Assembly (NCBI GenBank): GCA_958299035.1
Contig: CATQJL010000316.1
Location: forward strand, 15,036,347-15,100,346
DNA: 64,000 nt
Reading direction: 5' to 3'
Origin: Cylicocyclus nassatus
Taxonomy: Eukaryota; Nematoda; Chromadorea; Rhabditida; Strongylidae
The notes beneath the pieces were generated by a model, which saw only the letters and a list, made by a program, of their open reading frames with translations, made no database searches and was not told the origin of the DNA. Positions 33,236 through 42,782 of this stretch are shown piece after piece. How positions within the stretch are numbered: the first letter of the stretch is position 1; every line of letters starts with the position of its first letter. A program made the position numbers and the translations under genes.

Positions 33236-33886
33236 CTATGGACTAGGTTGGAACCGTTGTACCGGTCTTCTCGTTCTGCTCGACCTGCGAAGCGTTGTTG
33301 GTGGCGTGGAGGGCTCGTGGCTTGATGTCGACGTCGATGTCGTTGAATCCACGGGTGCTGGCGCATCGCTTGCGATCGCTTGCTCGGAATTCTCGTCGGC
33401 TGCACTGCTCTTCCTCCGTAGAGTGTCGTTTTCTGTCAAAACATCTAAGAGTATCTTCAGGGCTTCGGATTGTTGATGAAGTTGCTGTCTTAGGGCGACC
33501 TGTTCGCTATCGCTTCGATGTCGCAGCTGATTTGCATGCTTCTTGCTTATTTCATTGCCAACTATTACTTCGTAGTTGACAGGTCCTATACGTTTCATCA
33601 CGGTTCCCTTCATCCAGTGGAAGTGGGGTGGCTTCCACTGCTTAGCGTACACTAAGTCGCCAACTTCGAAGTGTTTCCGAACGACTCCATGCTTCTCGTC
33701 AAATTGTTCTTCCATGCGTTCTCTTCTTTTTCGTGCGAGTGGATCTTCGGCATCTTCTGACATTGGTAGTAACAGACTTAACCTTGTGCGCAAGTTTCTG
33801 CCTAAGAACAATTCAGCTGGCGTCTTGTCGTTCAAATTCGTGTTTGGTGTTGTCTGGTGTTGTCCTATACGCTTGTAACACCACAT
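33236..33886 (-). pseudogene. Integrase C-terminal part of the gypsy element, out of frame
   Basis: Continues the polyprotein in another frame after the 10-bp duplication. It holds the conserved KTPAELFLGR region and a GPY/F-type module (KRIGPVNYEV) that helps target-DNA binding, followed by a Ser/Thr-rich, basic tail. Without the duplication the two frames would be one. The stop lies about 140 bp before the 3' LTR. Confidence 0.88.
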
Positions 33887-36800
33887 TTAGAGTCTCTTCT
33901 GTTGGCCTCTCCTCCCCCTCTAGTTTCTTGATTCCGCGTTTCAGCGTATCAACGAAACGCTCTGCTTGCCCATTCGATTGAGGGTGATACGGGGCAGTCC
34001 TTATGTGGGTTATTCCACCTTCGTCACACATCTTCTTAAACAAGTCCGACGTGAACTGTGTACCGTTGTCGCTCACTATTGTTTGCGGTAATCCATACCT
34101 CGCAAACAAGTTCTTCAAAGCCTTCACCGTCTTCGCAGCCGAGATATTGGTCATCTCGATCATTTCAGGCCATTTGCTGTACGCATCTACCGCAACCAAG
34201 TAGAAGACTCCTTGCATAGGTCCAGCGAAGTCGATGTGTATCCTTTGCCACACTTGAGTCGCGGATGGCCACGCTTCTAATGGTACCTTCGTCGGATTTT
34301 TGGCTAACTCCTGACATTTCGTACATCTTCGTACCAAGTCTTCGCAATCTTTATCGATGTTCGGCCAGTAGACGTAATTTCGAGCCAGCTTCTTCATCCT
34401 TACTATCCCTGGATGTCCAACATGCAGTTCTTTCAGAACATTTCCTTGAAGCTCCTTGGGTATCACAACCCTTTCGGCTGACATCAGGCATTGCCCCACG
34501 ACTGACAATGTCTCTCGTCGGTTTCGAAAACGCGCCAATTCTCCATTTACTTCTGGCCAATCTCCTTTCTGCACGTAAGTGAGTACTCTTTTAAGTACTG
34601 GATCCTTCTTTGTCCAGGTTCGTACATCAGATACCGTTACTGGCAGTTTTCTTATGCAGCTCTTCAGCATGTAGTCAACGTCGTTCTCAACGGCAGCTAT
34701 CACGACATCTTCTTCGAGATTCTGATTCTTCTTCATCAACCTTGACAAGCCATCTGCTTGTCCAAACTTCGTTGTTTTGACATATTCTATGTCGAAGTCA
34801 TATCCAAGTAGAATTGTAGCCCATCTCATGAGTCGGTTTGCGGAGTAGACTGGAACTCTCTTTTTATCACCGAAGATGGCTAACAGTGGTTGATGGTCCG
34901 TCAGTAGCAGAAACTTTCGTCCGAATATGTACTTGTGGAATTTCTTGACAGCAAAGACAATTCCCAATGCTTCCTTTTCGATCTGCGAATAGTTCTTCTC
35001 CGCTTTCGTAAGAGATCGCGATGCATGTGCAATTGGCTTTTCGGATCCATCGGCATATCTGTGCGATATCACGCATCCAATTCCATAATCGCTGGCGTCC
35101 GCTGCCACGATGATCTTCTGTTTTGGATCATAGTGAGCAAGATTGAGCTCACTTGACAATGTATCCTTGAGCTTTTCGAAGGCTTCTTGATGTGTTCGTG
35201 TCCATTCCCACTTGGCATCTTTCTTGAGCATCGCGTCCAATGGCCCACGAAGATCCTTGATCTTCGGCATAAACGCTGCATAGTATGTTATCATGCCAAG
35301 AAAAGCTCTCAATTGATTAACGTTCTTCGGCTCATCCATCTTCTTGATTGCTTCGATCTTCTCTGAGTTTGGCCTTCTGCCATTTCGGTTTACTATGAAG
35401 CCAAGATATCGTATCTCTGGCTTGCCAAAGGAACACTTCTCTAAGCGAATCCTGAATCCGTATTCAGCGATCCTTGCAAATACAGCTAACAAGTTCTCCA
35501 TGTGTTCCTCTTCGGTTCTTCCACAGACCAAGATGTCGTCTAAGTAGGTTGCTACCCCTCGCAATCCGCTCACCATCTTATTCATTATCTGTTGGAAGAT
35601 TCCTGGTGCCGTCTTTATGCCAAAAGGCAACCTATTGTACTGGTACAAGCCTCTATGTGTGTTGATCACAACCAATTTCTTCGTTTCTTCTGATAACTCC
35701 ACTTGCAGATAGGCGTCCGACAAATCTATCTGCGAAAATATGGTGCCTCCATTGAGCGACGCGAATATATCCTCCGGCAATGGCAACGGGTAGTCGTATG
35801 ATTCCAGCGCTTTGTTGAGTCCAGTTGAGAAGTCAGCACACACTCTCAACTTTCCATTCGCTTTCCTAACACAAACAATGGGAGCTGCCCATTCACTGTG
35901 TGTTACTGGGCTTATGACCTTCAATTCCAATAGTCTATCCAGCTCCTTTTCGACAGCTTCCAGTGCAGCGTGGGGGGGCCTGCAAGCCTTGAATACTGGA
36001 CGAACATTTTCGTCAACTCTCAGATGCGCTTTCTCCTTTGTGCAGAGTCCTAGACCTTCTTCGCAGACTTCTGGGTAAGCTTCCTTTATCTTCAAAGCGA
36101 TGTCCCTGGTTTGCTGCTCTGTCTTCACTTCAGCAACCATTCTGCTTAAGTGGTACGACATATCTTCGTTCTTCTGGATCCACTCAATTCCTAGTAGTGA
36201 GTTGTGGGGCGTCACGTATGCGTAGCCTTCGTTTCTGGATCCTTTGATTTCGTACTCACACCATAGCTTTCCATGGACTTTCATGGAGCCTCCACTAGCG
36301 TTCTTGACAACCACGTTTGTCTGCTCTAATCGAGGAGCGCCCATGCTCTTCCAAACTGATTCGTTCAGCAGCGTGATGTCTGATCCAGTATCCAACAGAA
36401 AGCTGACTGGATGACTATTCACTTTCGCTTCCACATATACGCGAGTAGTCGAATTCACTTCCAACATTGCGTTCGCAATCTTCGCAACTCTATGCACTTG
36501 GCGTTTTGGTTTCGTCCAACTTCTGTTCTTGCTGGTGTCGCTGCTTCTGTGGATTCTTCGTTTCGAATCTTGCTGAACAAGTGCTTTTCTCTCCGCTACT
36601 TGTTCGCAATACTTCTCCTTGTGGCCTGTCTTCTTGCACTTCTTGCAATACCACAGCTTCGCTTTGCATTCCCTGGCAAAGTGAGCTTTACCACAGTTCC
36701 AGCATTCCAGCGTCTTGGGTTCTTCCTTACTTGTTGCTTCGACAATCTTCGTGTAACCAGCCACAGTCTCGCTATCCTTCTTGAGACTAAGGAAGTTTTC

Positions 36801-37466
36801 GCACTCCAGGTACAATTCCTGTAGCGACATCTTTCGTCCAGCCTTGTACTCCTTGTCCAGTACGGCTATGAGTCGCTGCCTGATTTCGGCTTCTTTTTGG
36901 CTCTTCAGGCCAAAAATCCATAAAAGACATTTGATTCCATCGCTATCCAATTCGTGGATCTTCGCTTTCTCGCATAGTTCGTTCACTCGACCGGTATACA
37001 TGAGGTAATCTTCGGAATCCGCCTTCTCCAGCTTCAAACACTGGTACCGCATTGTAAATTCGGAAATCTTGACGTCGAATAGCTGCTTCAGAGTTTCGAC
37101 GGTTTCTTCGAAGTTAATCGCGGTTACCTCTTTCGGAAGTACATGCCTCTGATACTTTTCGAAACTGTCCTTGTCGAGTTTCTCGCATAGCAGCCTCACC
37201 CTGGCACTTTCTGTGAGCTGCTTCGCATCTTCGACGAAGACCTCCTTGTAGCGAGCGTACCATTTACTGAAGCACATGTCCGCCTCGGGGTCGAAGTAAA
37301 ACTTTTCGATCCTACTGCTGAGGGCAGACATTACGTTCGGGATTTCGGCTGAGGTACCGCTTCGTCCAGTGCCTGTGATGTGCTTCAGAAGCTCCATCAT
37401 TTCTCTTCGTTCCTCTCTCATCTCCTGGAGCAAGATCAGCAGCTCCTCTGAGCCCATCTTCGTCAT
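33813..37466 (-). CDS. Gag-Pol polyprotein of the gypsy element (frame broken before integrase C-terminus)
   Basis: 1217 codons. Order: Gag region (about 1-250); two zinc knuckles, C255-C267 with unusual C-X2-C-X3-H-X4-C spacing and C274-C287 with standard spacing; aspartic protease with DTGSD at 359; reverse transcriptase with first aspartate D580 and YLDD at 641-644; RNase H with D790, E832 and D857; integrase zinc region (H1015, H1018, C1048, C1051) and catalytic D1079, D1133, E1169 (DD35E). Domain order RT-RNase H-integrase identifies Ty3/gypsy; it resembles the K02A2.6-type nematode elements. A 10-bp tandem duplication at 33845-33864 shifts the frame, and the protein ends 15 codons later. 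Fusion of Gag and Pol in one frame needs no frameshift between them. Confidence 0.93.
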   Translation of the reverse strand: MTKMGSEELLILLQEMREERREMMELLKHITGTGRSGTSAEIPNVMSALSSRIEKFYFDPEADMCFSKWYARYKEVFVEDAKQLTESARVRLLCEKLDKDSFEKYQRHVLPKEVTAINFEETVETLKQLFDVKISEFTMRYQCLKLEKADSEDYLMYTGRVNELCEKAKIHELDSDGIKCLLWIFGLKSQKEAEIRQRLIAVLDKEYKAGRKMSLQELYLECENFLSLKKDSETVAGYTKIVEATSKEEPKTLECWNCGKAHFARECKAKLWYCKKCKKTGHKEKYCEQVAERKALVQQDSKRRIHRSSDTSKNRSWTKPKRQVHRVAKIANAMLEVNSTTRVYVEAKVNSHPVSFLLDTGSDITLLNESVWKSMGAPRLEQTNVVVKNASGGSMKVHGKLWCEYEIKGSRNEGYAYVTPHNSLLGIEWIQKNEDMSYHLSRMVAEVKTEQQTRDIALKIKEAYPEVCEEGLGLCTKEKAHLRVDENVRPVFKACRPPHAALEAVEKELDRLLELKVISPVTHSEWAAPIVCVRKANGKLRVCADFSTGLNKALESYDYPLPLPEDIFASLNGGTIFSQIDLSDAYLQVELSEETKKLVVINTHRGLYQYNRLPFGIKTAPGIFQQIMNKMVSGLRGVATYLDDILVCGRTEEEHMENLLAVFARIAEYGFRIRLEKCSFGKPEIRYLGFIVNRNGRRPNSEKIEAIKKMDEPKNVNQLRAFLGMITYYAAFMPKIKDLRGPLDAMLKKDAKWEWTRTHQEAFEKLKDTLSSELNLAHYDPKQKIIVAADASDYGIGCVISHRYADGSEKPIAHASRSLTKAEKNYSQIEKEALGIVFAVKKFHKYIFGRKFLLLTDHQPLLAIFGDKKRVPVYSANRLMRWATILLGYDFDIEYVKTTKFGQADGLSRLMKKNQNLEEDVVIAAVENDVDYMLKSCIRKLPVTVSDVRTWTKKDPVLKRVLTYVQKGDWPEVNGELARFRNRRETLSVVGQCLMSAERVVIPKELQGNVLKELHVGHPGIVRMKKLARNYVYWPNIDKDCEDLVRRCTKCQELAKNPTKVPLEAWPSATQVWQRIHIDFAGPMQGVFYLVAVDAYSKWPEMIEMTNISAAKTVKALKNLFARYGLPQTIVSDNGTQFTSDLFKKMCDEGGITHIRTAPYHPQSNGQAERFVDTLKRGIKKLEGEERPTEETLNVVLQAYRTTPDNTKHEFERQDAS

Positions 37467-37577
37467 GCTGATCTCTTACTTCTGCTGTCGTACGGTTTCG
37501 ATTCCTCTCTGAGGTCCTTCGGCTCGATTCCGGGTGTTTCTTCGTCCTTCGGCTACTTCTTCGACTAGTAGCCGCCG

Positions 37578-37591
37578 CTCCTGATCGCCAC
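37578..37591 (-). other. Primer-binding site of the gypsy element
   Basis: Immediately inside the 5' LTR (after one or two bases) the coding strand reads TGGCGATCAGGAGC. The TGG start pairs with the CCA end of a tRNA, and the next base implies a G discriminator. Which tRNA is unknown. Confidence 0.65.
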
Positions 37592-37825
37592 TGTTGTGTC
37601 CGTCGCTTCGGACACTCGATGTCTTCGGTAGGTGGAGGCGAGGCAGAATAATATTTATTAGAAATAAATAAGTAGACAAAAACCAGAGGCTGAGTGAACA
37701 AACTGAACTGACAATGGCTAACAGCGAGCGCCTTTTATAGCGCTCATTTCCCGCGCATTGAGGTCGCAGGCGCCTCAGCGAGGGCAGATCATACGAGAAA
37801 ACAACTGATCAGAATTAACACAACA
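37592..37825 (-). promoter_or_regulatory. 5' LTR of the gypsy element (promoter)
   Basis: Same 234 bp as 32866-33099. The coding strand reads agcgcTATAAAAggcgct, a strong TATA-type promoter, followed by an AATAAA. Transcription would run leftward toward Gag-Pol starting 126 bp past the LTR edge. Confidence 0.85.
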
Positions 37826-38241
37826 GCAATTATGTATATTGTGGAAAAAGTCACGATAAAACTTTCCCAAAACCCAGACTTTGCTACGCTTCCCCTCTTG
37901 CCCGTCTGAAGTGCGATGTATCGACGATTGAAGAGGCAATCAGTTAATCTCAAGCTTTACCTGAAGTGACCAAAAAATGAACATTTTGTATACTTTTGGT
38001 TCAAATGAAGTTGGTTGCCCATAAGAATTTCTAGTTTATTTCCTGTATATGTTACGCTTGAATACTTTGCAGTTTTGATTTGCTTCAAGCTTTTGTATTG
38101 CTACGCTTGATGTTATTTTCTCTGTTACAAGTCCTAACTTTTCCAATCGTTTCAAAAAACTAAAAATCTTCAAAGTATTGACCACCTTCAGAACTTGTTT
38201 TCCGTCTTTGGTCATCTCGCGTTTCAAGTCATTATAAATTA
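37826..38241. other. No gene recognised (flank of gypsy insertion)
   Basis: Contains a 94-codon minus frame (38036-38320) that overlaps the Helitron; no domain recognised. Confidence 0.4.
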
Positions 38242-38424
38242 CTAGATGGCAAACCCGGCTCCGCCCGGGGCCAAACTTTGCACACATACACTTCGGGGCA
38301 GGGAGCGTGTCATAGTCCACTTTTTGTCCCGATCGGTTCAGAAATAAAAATTTCTATTCCGCACATACATACAGACAGACATACAGACATACATACAGAC
38401 AGACATTCAGCTTTATATATAAGA
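38242..38424 (-). mobile_element. Short non-autonomous Helitron
   Basis: On the minus strand it starts TCTTATATATAAAGC (38424) after an A and ends GCCATCTAG (38242) before a T. The hairpin GGCGGAGCC precedes the 3' end. A TGTC/TGTA microsatellite follows the 5' end. It shares ends and subterminal sequence with 30443-31515, without the minisatellite. Confidence 0.75.
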
Positions 38425-38478
38425 TTTACACTTTGATGGAAGTCATGCAATTTAAGTATATTTTCTGGAAGTATTATA

Positions 38479-39156
38479 CAGGGTGTCCCAAAAAAATGTG
38501 CCTACTGTTTGATTGCAAATAACTCTCTTATAATGAAGTGTTTCGAGAAGCTTCAGGTACCGTTTTGTAGAGCGAGGTTAAACTTAGATTTACAGTATGG
38601 AGCGAATCATCTATCGCTTTTCATTGCTGTAAAATTACGGCACGAACTTGCAGCATATGAAACCAGTGTGAAATATACCACCTAACAAAATTCTCTTCAA
38701 GAAATCTGAAAAATCGTGTACTAGGGTTTTCTCACATGATAATTCCACCTAACAACTTTTTACGAGTGTTTTCAGCTTTTTTGAAGGTGTAATTACATTT
38801 TTGACAAATGCTGGGAATTGAGTTATTACGATCTACCGGGTATAACTCTGAAAAGAAGCATCGCAGTAAAATGGGAATTTCAGATTCGAAATGTGCTGCT
38901 CTTATTACTGTAGTATGAGAGTTTTTGGCTTGTTTGGTTTTGTTCCGAGGCAGATTATAGCCTCCAATGGCCTAAAATCTTTGTCGAATTTCGTACCGTA
39001 ATCCTACGGCAATGAAGAGAGATAGATGATTCGCTCCATACTGTAAATCTAAGTTTAGCTTCGCCCTACAGATCGATACCTAAAGCTTCTCGATAGACTT
39101 CATTACAAGAGAGTTATTTACAATCAAACAGTAGGCACATTTTTTGGGACACCCTG
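38479..39156. mobile_element. Mariner-type MITE
   Basis: TA at 38477-38478 and 39157-39158; inverted ends CAGGGTGTCCCAAAAAAATG, with inverted similarity continuing for well over 100 bp (gaatcatctatc near 38603, gatagatgattc near 39028). No transposase. The CAGGGTGTCCC end is typical of Tc1/mariner elements. Confidence 0.9.
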
Positions 39157-39462
39157 TATTTGCGCAAATAATAACTAGTACTTTGAAGATGCGAAAGCAG
39201 GACATCGTCAACAGAAAAGGAAAGCAAGCGATCGAAAATAACCTAAGCCATACCTTAATTCCACGAGTATAGGACGCACCCCGATTGCTCTATTCGCGCA
39301 CGGACTCCTGCTCGTCGCATCAATCGTGTACAGCGTTTGCCTCAGCAAAGCATAGTGGCTATTTTCATGTGTTCTCTTCTTTGAACCTGGGCATTTTCGT
39401 TTTGATCGTTGTGTAGGGTTTTCTTATGCCGAAACCAGGTTAATTGGTGGAACTTCTTTATT

Positions 39463-39500
39463 GACTCAACGTTTCGAACAATTCGTCTTCGTCAGGAGTC
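39463..39500 (-). ncRNA. Hammerhead-ribozyme-like motif in the Penelope end
   Basis: The minus strand reads GACTC, CTGACGA, a 13-nt weak hairpin, GAAAC, GTT, GAGTC. CTGANGA and GAAA are the two conserved hammerhead core boxes, and GACTC/GAGTC are exact complements that could form the closing stem. Penelope elements are known to carry hammerheads in their terminal repeats. The hairpin between the boxes is weak, so activity is uncertain. Confidence 0.45.
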
Positions 39501-39775
39501 TGAAAAGGATCGTAGGTACTCGTACTTTCACTATACCGCCAAACGTCTCGTCAAACGCTGCCCGTTAGACCTTCCCTGGTGCAATGTACTGAAAAGCTAA
39601 ACGAGAGTGCCAACCTCAGTCCACCATAAGACCAGTAGCCCGCACAACTGTGACGGACGCAACTGAGTTTATACTCAGTGTGTCAAGCTATATATATTAT
39701 GTGCGGATGTGAGCTTGCATAATAATAGCAGGGGCAAGAGATCACTCGTAATGGCAATACATTCATTTTTACTAT

Positions 39776-40189
39776 TCATAGAGGATTCTTGAAGGATATC
39801 CATGCTGCTTCAAGCGTTTTTCGTGCGCAAATCTCATTCTCAAGAGCTAGTGTAGTACATTTTACGTCGAATAAGGTGCCATCGCGTGCTTCAAATCTAT
39901 GTTTACCTAAAGGTGATGCTATAGTTCCTCGCTTCACGCTAGCCATATGTTCTTCAATCCTAGTGCTCAAAGGTCTACCCGTTTCGCCTATGTATAATGC
40001 TCCGCAATTTAGACATTCTAATTGGTATATAACTCCCGTTTTTGCGCAATCCCCTGCTTTTCCGTAAGGGCAAACAATGCAGTCCTGATATATATTGTAT
40101 AACATATATAGAACTGCTGTAGGAGTATGCACGGGCGAGAACGAGCGACTCGAATCACTAGAATTGGCCACGAAAATTGCTCTTAGCAA
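39776..40189 (-). pseudogene. Penelope GIY-YIG endonuclease, partial
   Basis: Reads a zinc-binding stretch CIVCPYGKAGDC, then GVIYQLECLNC and ALYIGETGRPLSTRIEEH, the GIY and YIG halves with the conserved arginine, then the C-terminal region LENEICARKTLEAAWISF. The first 30 codons are antisense of the other half and are not part of the protein. The endonuclease would nick target DNA for integration. Confidence 0.8.
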
Positions 40190-40592
40190 TGGTTACAACA
40201 TAGCCACACGATCACGATTAAGAAAATCTAACAAAGGTCAAAATGGCAACGGGCAGCGTAATGACACCAAACTTCCGCTATGCATACCCTTCATTTGCGA
40301 TAAAGTCAGCAGGGCAATTAAACAGTGCATTCTTCGTGCTCAACTGCAAAACGATGCCAGATTAGTTGATATACCCAGTGACAACATCAAAAAGCGGTTG
40401 GTTAGATGTACTACACTAGCTCTTGAGAATGAGATTTGCGCACGAAAAACGCTTGAAGCAGCATGGATATCCTTCAAGAATCCTGCTATGAATAGTAAAA
40501 ATGAAGGTATTGCCATTACGAGTGATCTCTTGCCTCTGCTATCATTATGCAAGCTCACATCCGCACATAATATATATAACTTGACACGCTGA
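40095..40592 (+). pseudogene. Penelope linker and C-terminus, endonuclease deleted
   Basis: From about 40126 it reads ERLESLELATKIALSNGY, then LPLCIPFICDKVSRAIKQCI and DIPSDNIKKRLVR, the conserved segment between thumb and endonuclease in Penelope elements, then jumps straight to CTTLALENEICARKTL, the C-terminal end. About 75 residues of GIY-YIG are missing relative to the left half. Confidence 0.75.
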
Positions 40593-40766
40593 TTATAAAC
40601 TCAGTTGCGTCCGTCACAGTTGTGTGGGCTACTGGTCTTATGGTGGACTGAGGTTGGCACTCTCGTTTAGCTTTTCAGTACATTGCACCAGGAAAGGTCT
40701 AACGGGCAGCGTTTGACGAGACGTTTGGCGGTATAGTGAAAGTACGAGTACCTACGATCCTTTTCA

Positions 40767-40804
40767 GACTCCTAACGAAGACGAATTGTTCGAAACGTTG
40801 AGTC
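40767..40804 (+). ncRNA. Second hammerhead-like motif, core mutated
   Basis: Inverted counterpart of 39463-39500, with the same GACTC/GAGTC closing complement and GAAAC box, but the first box reads CTAACGA. Loss of that core G would be expected to kill cleavage. Confidence 0.4.
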
Positions 40805-41213
40805 AATAAAGAAGTTCCACCAATTAACCTGCTTTCGGCATAAGAAAACCCCACACAACGATCGAAACGAAAATGCCCAGGTTCAAAGAAGAGAACACAT
40901 GGAAATGACTTCCTAAGTATGAGATTAAATTGCTCTGGAATGTATCTGCTGTTATTTGTATTTGTATGACCAAATGGTATGGGGATATATTTTAAAAAAG
41001 TCTTTTCTCGCTTAGTCCTTGAAAATTTTTCGTCTCACTTTTGTGAGACGTCAATGCCGTCTGTGCCCTCTATTTTTGCAGCATTCGCAAGAGGCTCCTG
41101 CCTTCCAAGTTCCTTTTCATTCAGTAGAGCTTTCTGCAGAACATCAAAATTGCTCTTTGCATGAAAGCATGTGATTTAGGTGTTCTTCCTGTAAGATGAC
41201 ATTGTAGATGTCA

Positions 41214-41622
41214 TTGAAGGCACCGTTCACCCAAAGCTGGGGTTGATGAGATTATGATGGCATACTAGCGTGGGCCCCCAAACTATTCAAACCCCCCAAG
41301 TTGCGCAGCAGAAGACTGCTTTCGGAGCAAGAAATCCGCTCCGGAAGGGACGTAATCCGATGCTGATCACTCCGCCTACCTGGGTGTGCAGAATATCAAA
41401 AATGCCTCGCCCACTTTGCAGCTTTGCAAATGACGCGCTCGGCGTATAAACGCGCCCGCAGCCCCGCGATCTGCATTGCACCCTTCCCCAAAGCGGGGGA
41501 TTTGGGGGGGGGGGAGGGTTCGAAGACTCTCGACATTGTATTCGAAATCAGGACCTTCAGAAGGCCTGGAAGCGACAAAAACATGGAATTCCAGGATTTG
41601 GGTGGACGGTGCCTTTAAGTTA
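41214..41622. mobile_element. TTAA-type MITE, second subfamily (block B)
   Basis: Same element as 4556-4960, ends AAGGCACCGT and ACGGTGCCTT followed by TTAA. Presence at the same place in both blocks dates it before the duplication. Confidence 0.7.
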
Positions 41623-41671
41623 TTTGTTTAAGGTCCATTAGGACTTTTGCTCTCCCTTATGTTGCAGTCTT

Positions 41672-41674
41672 CTG
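41672..41674. other. Empty CTG target site
   Basis: Sequence gcagtcttCTGctgtttt equals the two flanks of the 5017-6032 element joined at one CTG. Confidence 0.85.
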
Positions 41675-41854
41675 CTGTTTTTTGCGTGCCTGGAACTTTT
41701 GCACAAAAATTTGTATTGTTAATTGGTTATTGAGCTGCTGCTCATGCTCTGTTGACTGTGCTGTGATCGTTGACAGTTTTCCCAACTGTCCTGTTCTATC
41801 GTAATAGGTCCCATTGCTACACAGTTGTGTAGGCTTCTACTCAACTTTAAGACG

Positions 41855-42572
41855 ATGCCGTCCTTGTTGCCATTCCTCATGATGATGTTGGATTGCCTTA
41901 TCGTGATTATTTGTTAAGACGGAAAACTATGAAACTAATTGTTTCGCTTTCCCACTTACGACTCCATGCCTTTTCCCGTGCATCATCCGCCTTCTAAGGA
42001 TTTGCGAAGATGCGCTGAGCGCTAATTTGTTACTATGTAGAGCAGTTTACCGGTAATGAAGTTCCAAAACTTCGAAATCCAAAGCTTTTTGGTTATTGTG
42101 ATGTATCACTCTATTTTTTTGGCAAGATGCGAAGTTTTAAAAACCATAGTGGAACAATTGCAGAAAAAAAGCATTGCACTATTTAAGCTGTTCTGTCTCT
42201 TACAAAGTCTCTTCCAAGAATTAGCACATGTTTGAAATTGATTAAAATCGAACAAGGAAAAAAGAATGGCTGAAATTTGTGGCGAATCATGCGAATAAAC
42301 AAAGAATCTTTGAAAGGCGGCAGCTAGTGATGCGCAATGAATGCGATCCAAGTAGCTTGTCTATCGTAATTGAGTCCAAAAGCTACACTTTTTGCGGAGA
42401 CTCAATAAATGAAACAACTATGGAGCACATAAAAAATTGCATGAGTAAGTGTCGAAAGAAAACTAAAGCAGAACGTTTTATACGCCGACTATATGGCGAA
42501 TCTTCAACTCCAACAGTGATGCACACATACACGTATCGTATAGGTGTCTTATTTCAAGCACTAAATGCATAG
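41855..42572 (+). CDS. Possible small secreted cysteine-containing peptide gene (block B)
   Basis: Same layout as 6217-6903: a hydrophobic signal-like start at 41855, and an open frame 42279-42572 with NEC, TFC, NC and SKC cysteines. One extra base near 42519 changes the C-terminus relative to the palindrome copies, so the end of the frame is not conserved. Splicing not established. Confidence 0.25.
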
Positions 42573-42782
42573 ATACTAGAAAAAATAATCAACGGTGAAA
42601 CGCTGGAGAAAGATAAGGATTACAGTTGCCTCAAGCACAAAACCTATTCTTTGGCCGTTGACCTTTGAAAAGTGAACAATGAAAGCTCCAGTTTTCAAAA
42701 TGATACTCAATACGCAGCAGTAATTTGGAAGTTTCGAAACTATATTGTGACAATCTTAAAATACAAAAGGGCATTATAAATT

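Larger units (their letters stand above)
32866..37825 (-). mobile_element. Ty3/gypsy LTR retrotransposon, near-complete
   Basis: Two 234-bp LTRs (32866-33099 and 37592-37825) differ at one base (33030 versus 37756), so the insertion is young. LTR ends are TGTTGTG...CACAACA. Coding strand is minus; the 5' LTR is the right one. Flanks GTAAT (32861-32865) and GCAAT (37826-37830) are a 5-bp target duplication with one mismatch. A primer-binding site (TGGCGATCAGGAGC) follows the 5' LTR one or two bases in, and a polypurine tract (GGGGGAGG) precedes the 3' LTR. One Gag-Pol frame is broken near its end by a 10-bp tandem duplication. Confidence 0.95.
39361..40906. mobile_element. Penelope-like element, inverted dimer
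   Basis: Arms 39361-39862 and 40412-40906 are inverted copies of one 3' region. The left half (minus strand) encodes a GIY-YIG endonuclease plus C-terminus; the right half (plus strand) encodes the upstream linker plus the same C-terminus with the endonuclease missing. Both halves end outward in matching sequence with a hammerhead-like motif. GIY-YIG linked to this linker motif is specific to Penelope-like retroelements. The reverse transcriptase proper is absent, so the copy cannot move on its own. Confidence 0.85.

Noticed and set aside
32861..37830. Imperfect flanks of the gypsy element as evidence of a recombinant element
   Set aside because: GTAAT versus GCAAT differ by one base and the LTRs by one base, so a simple insertion with one later mutation is enough.
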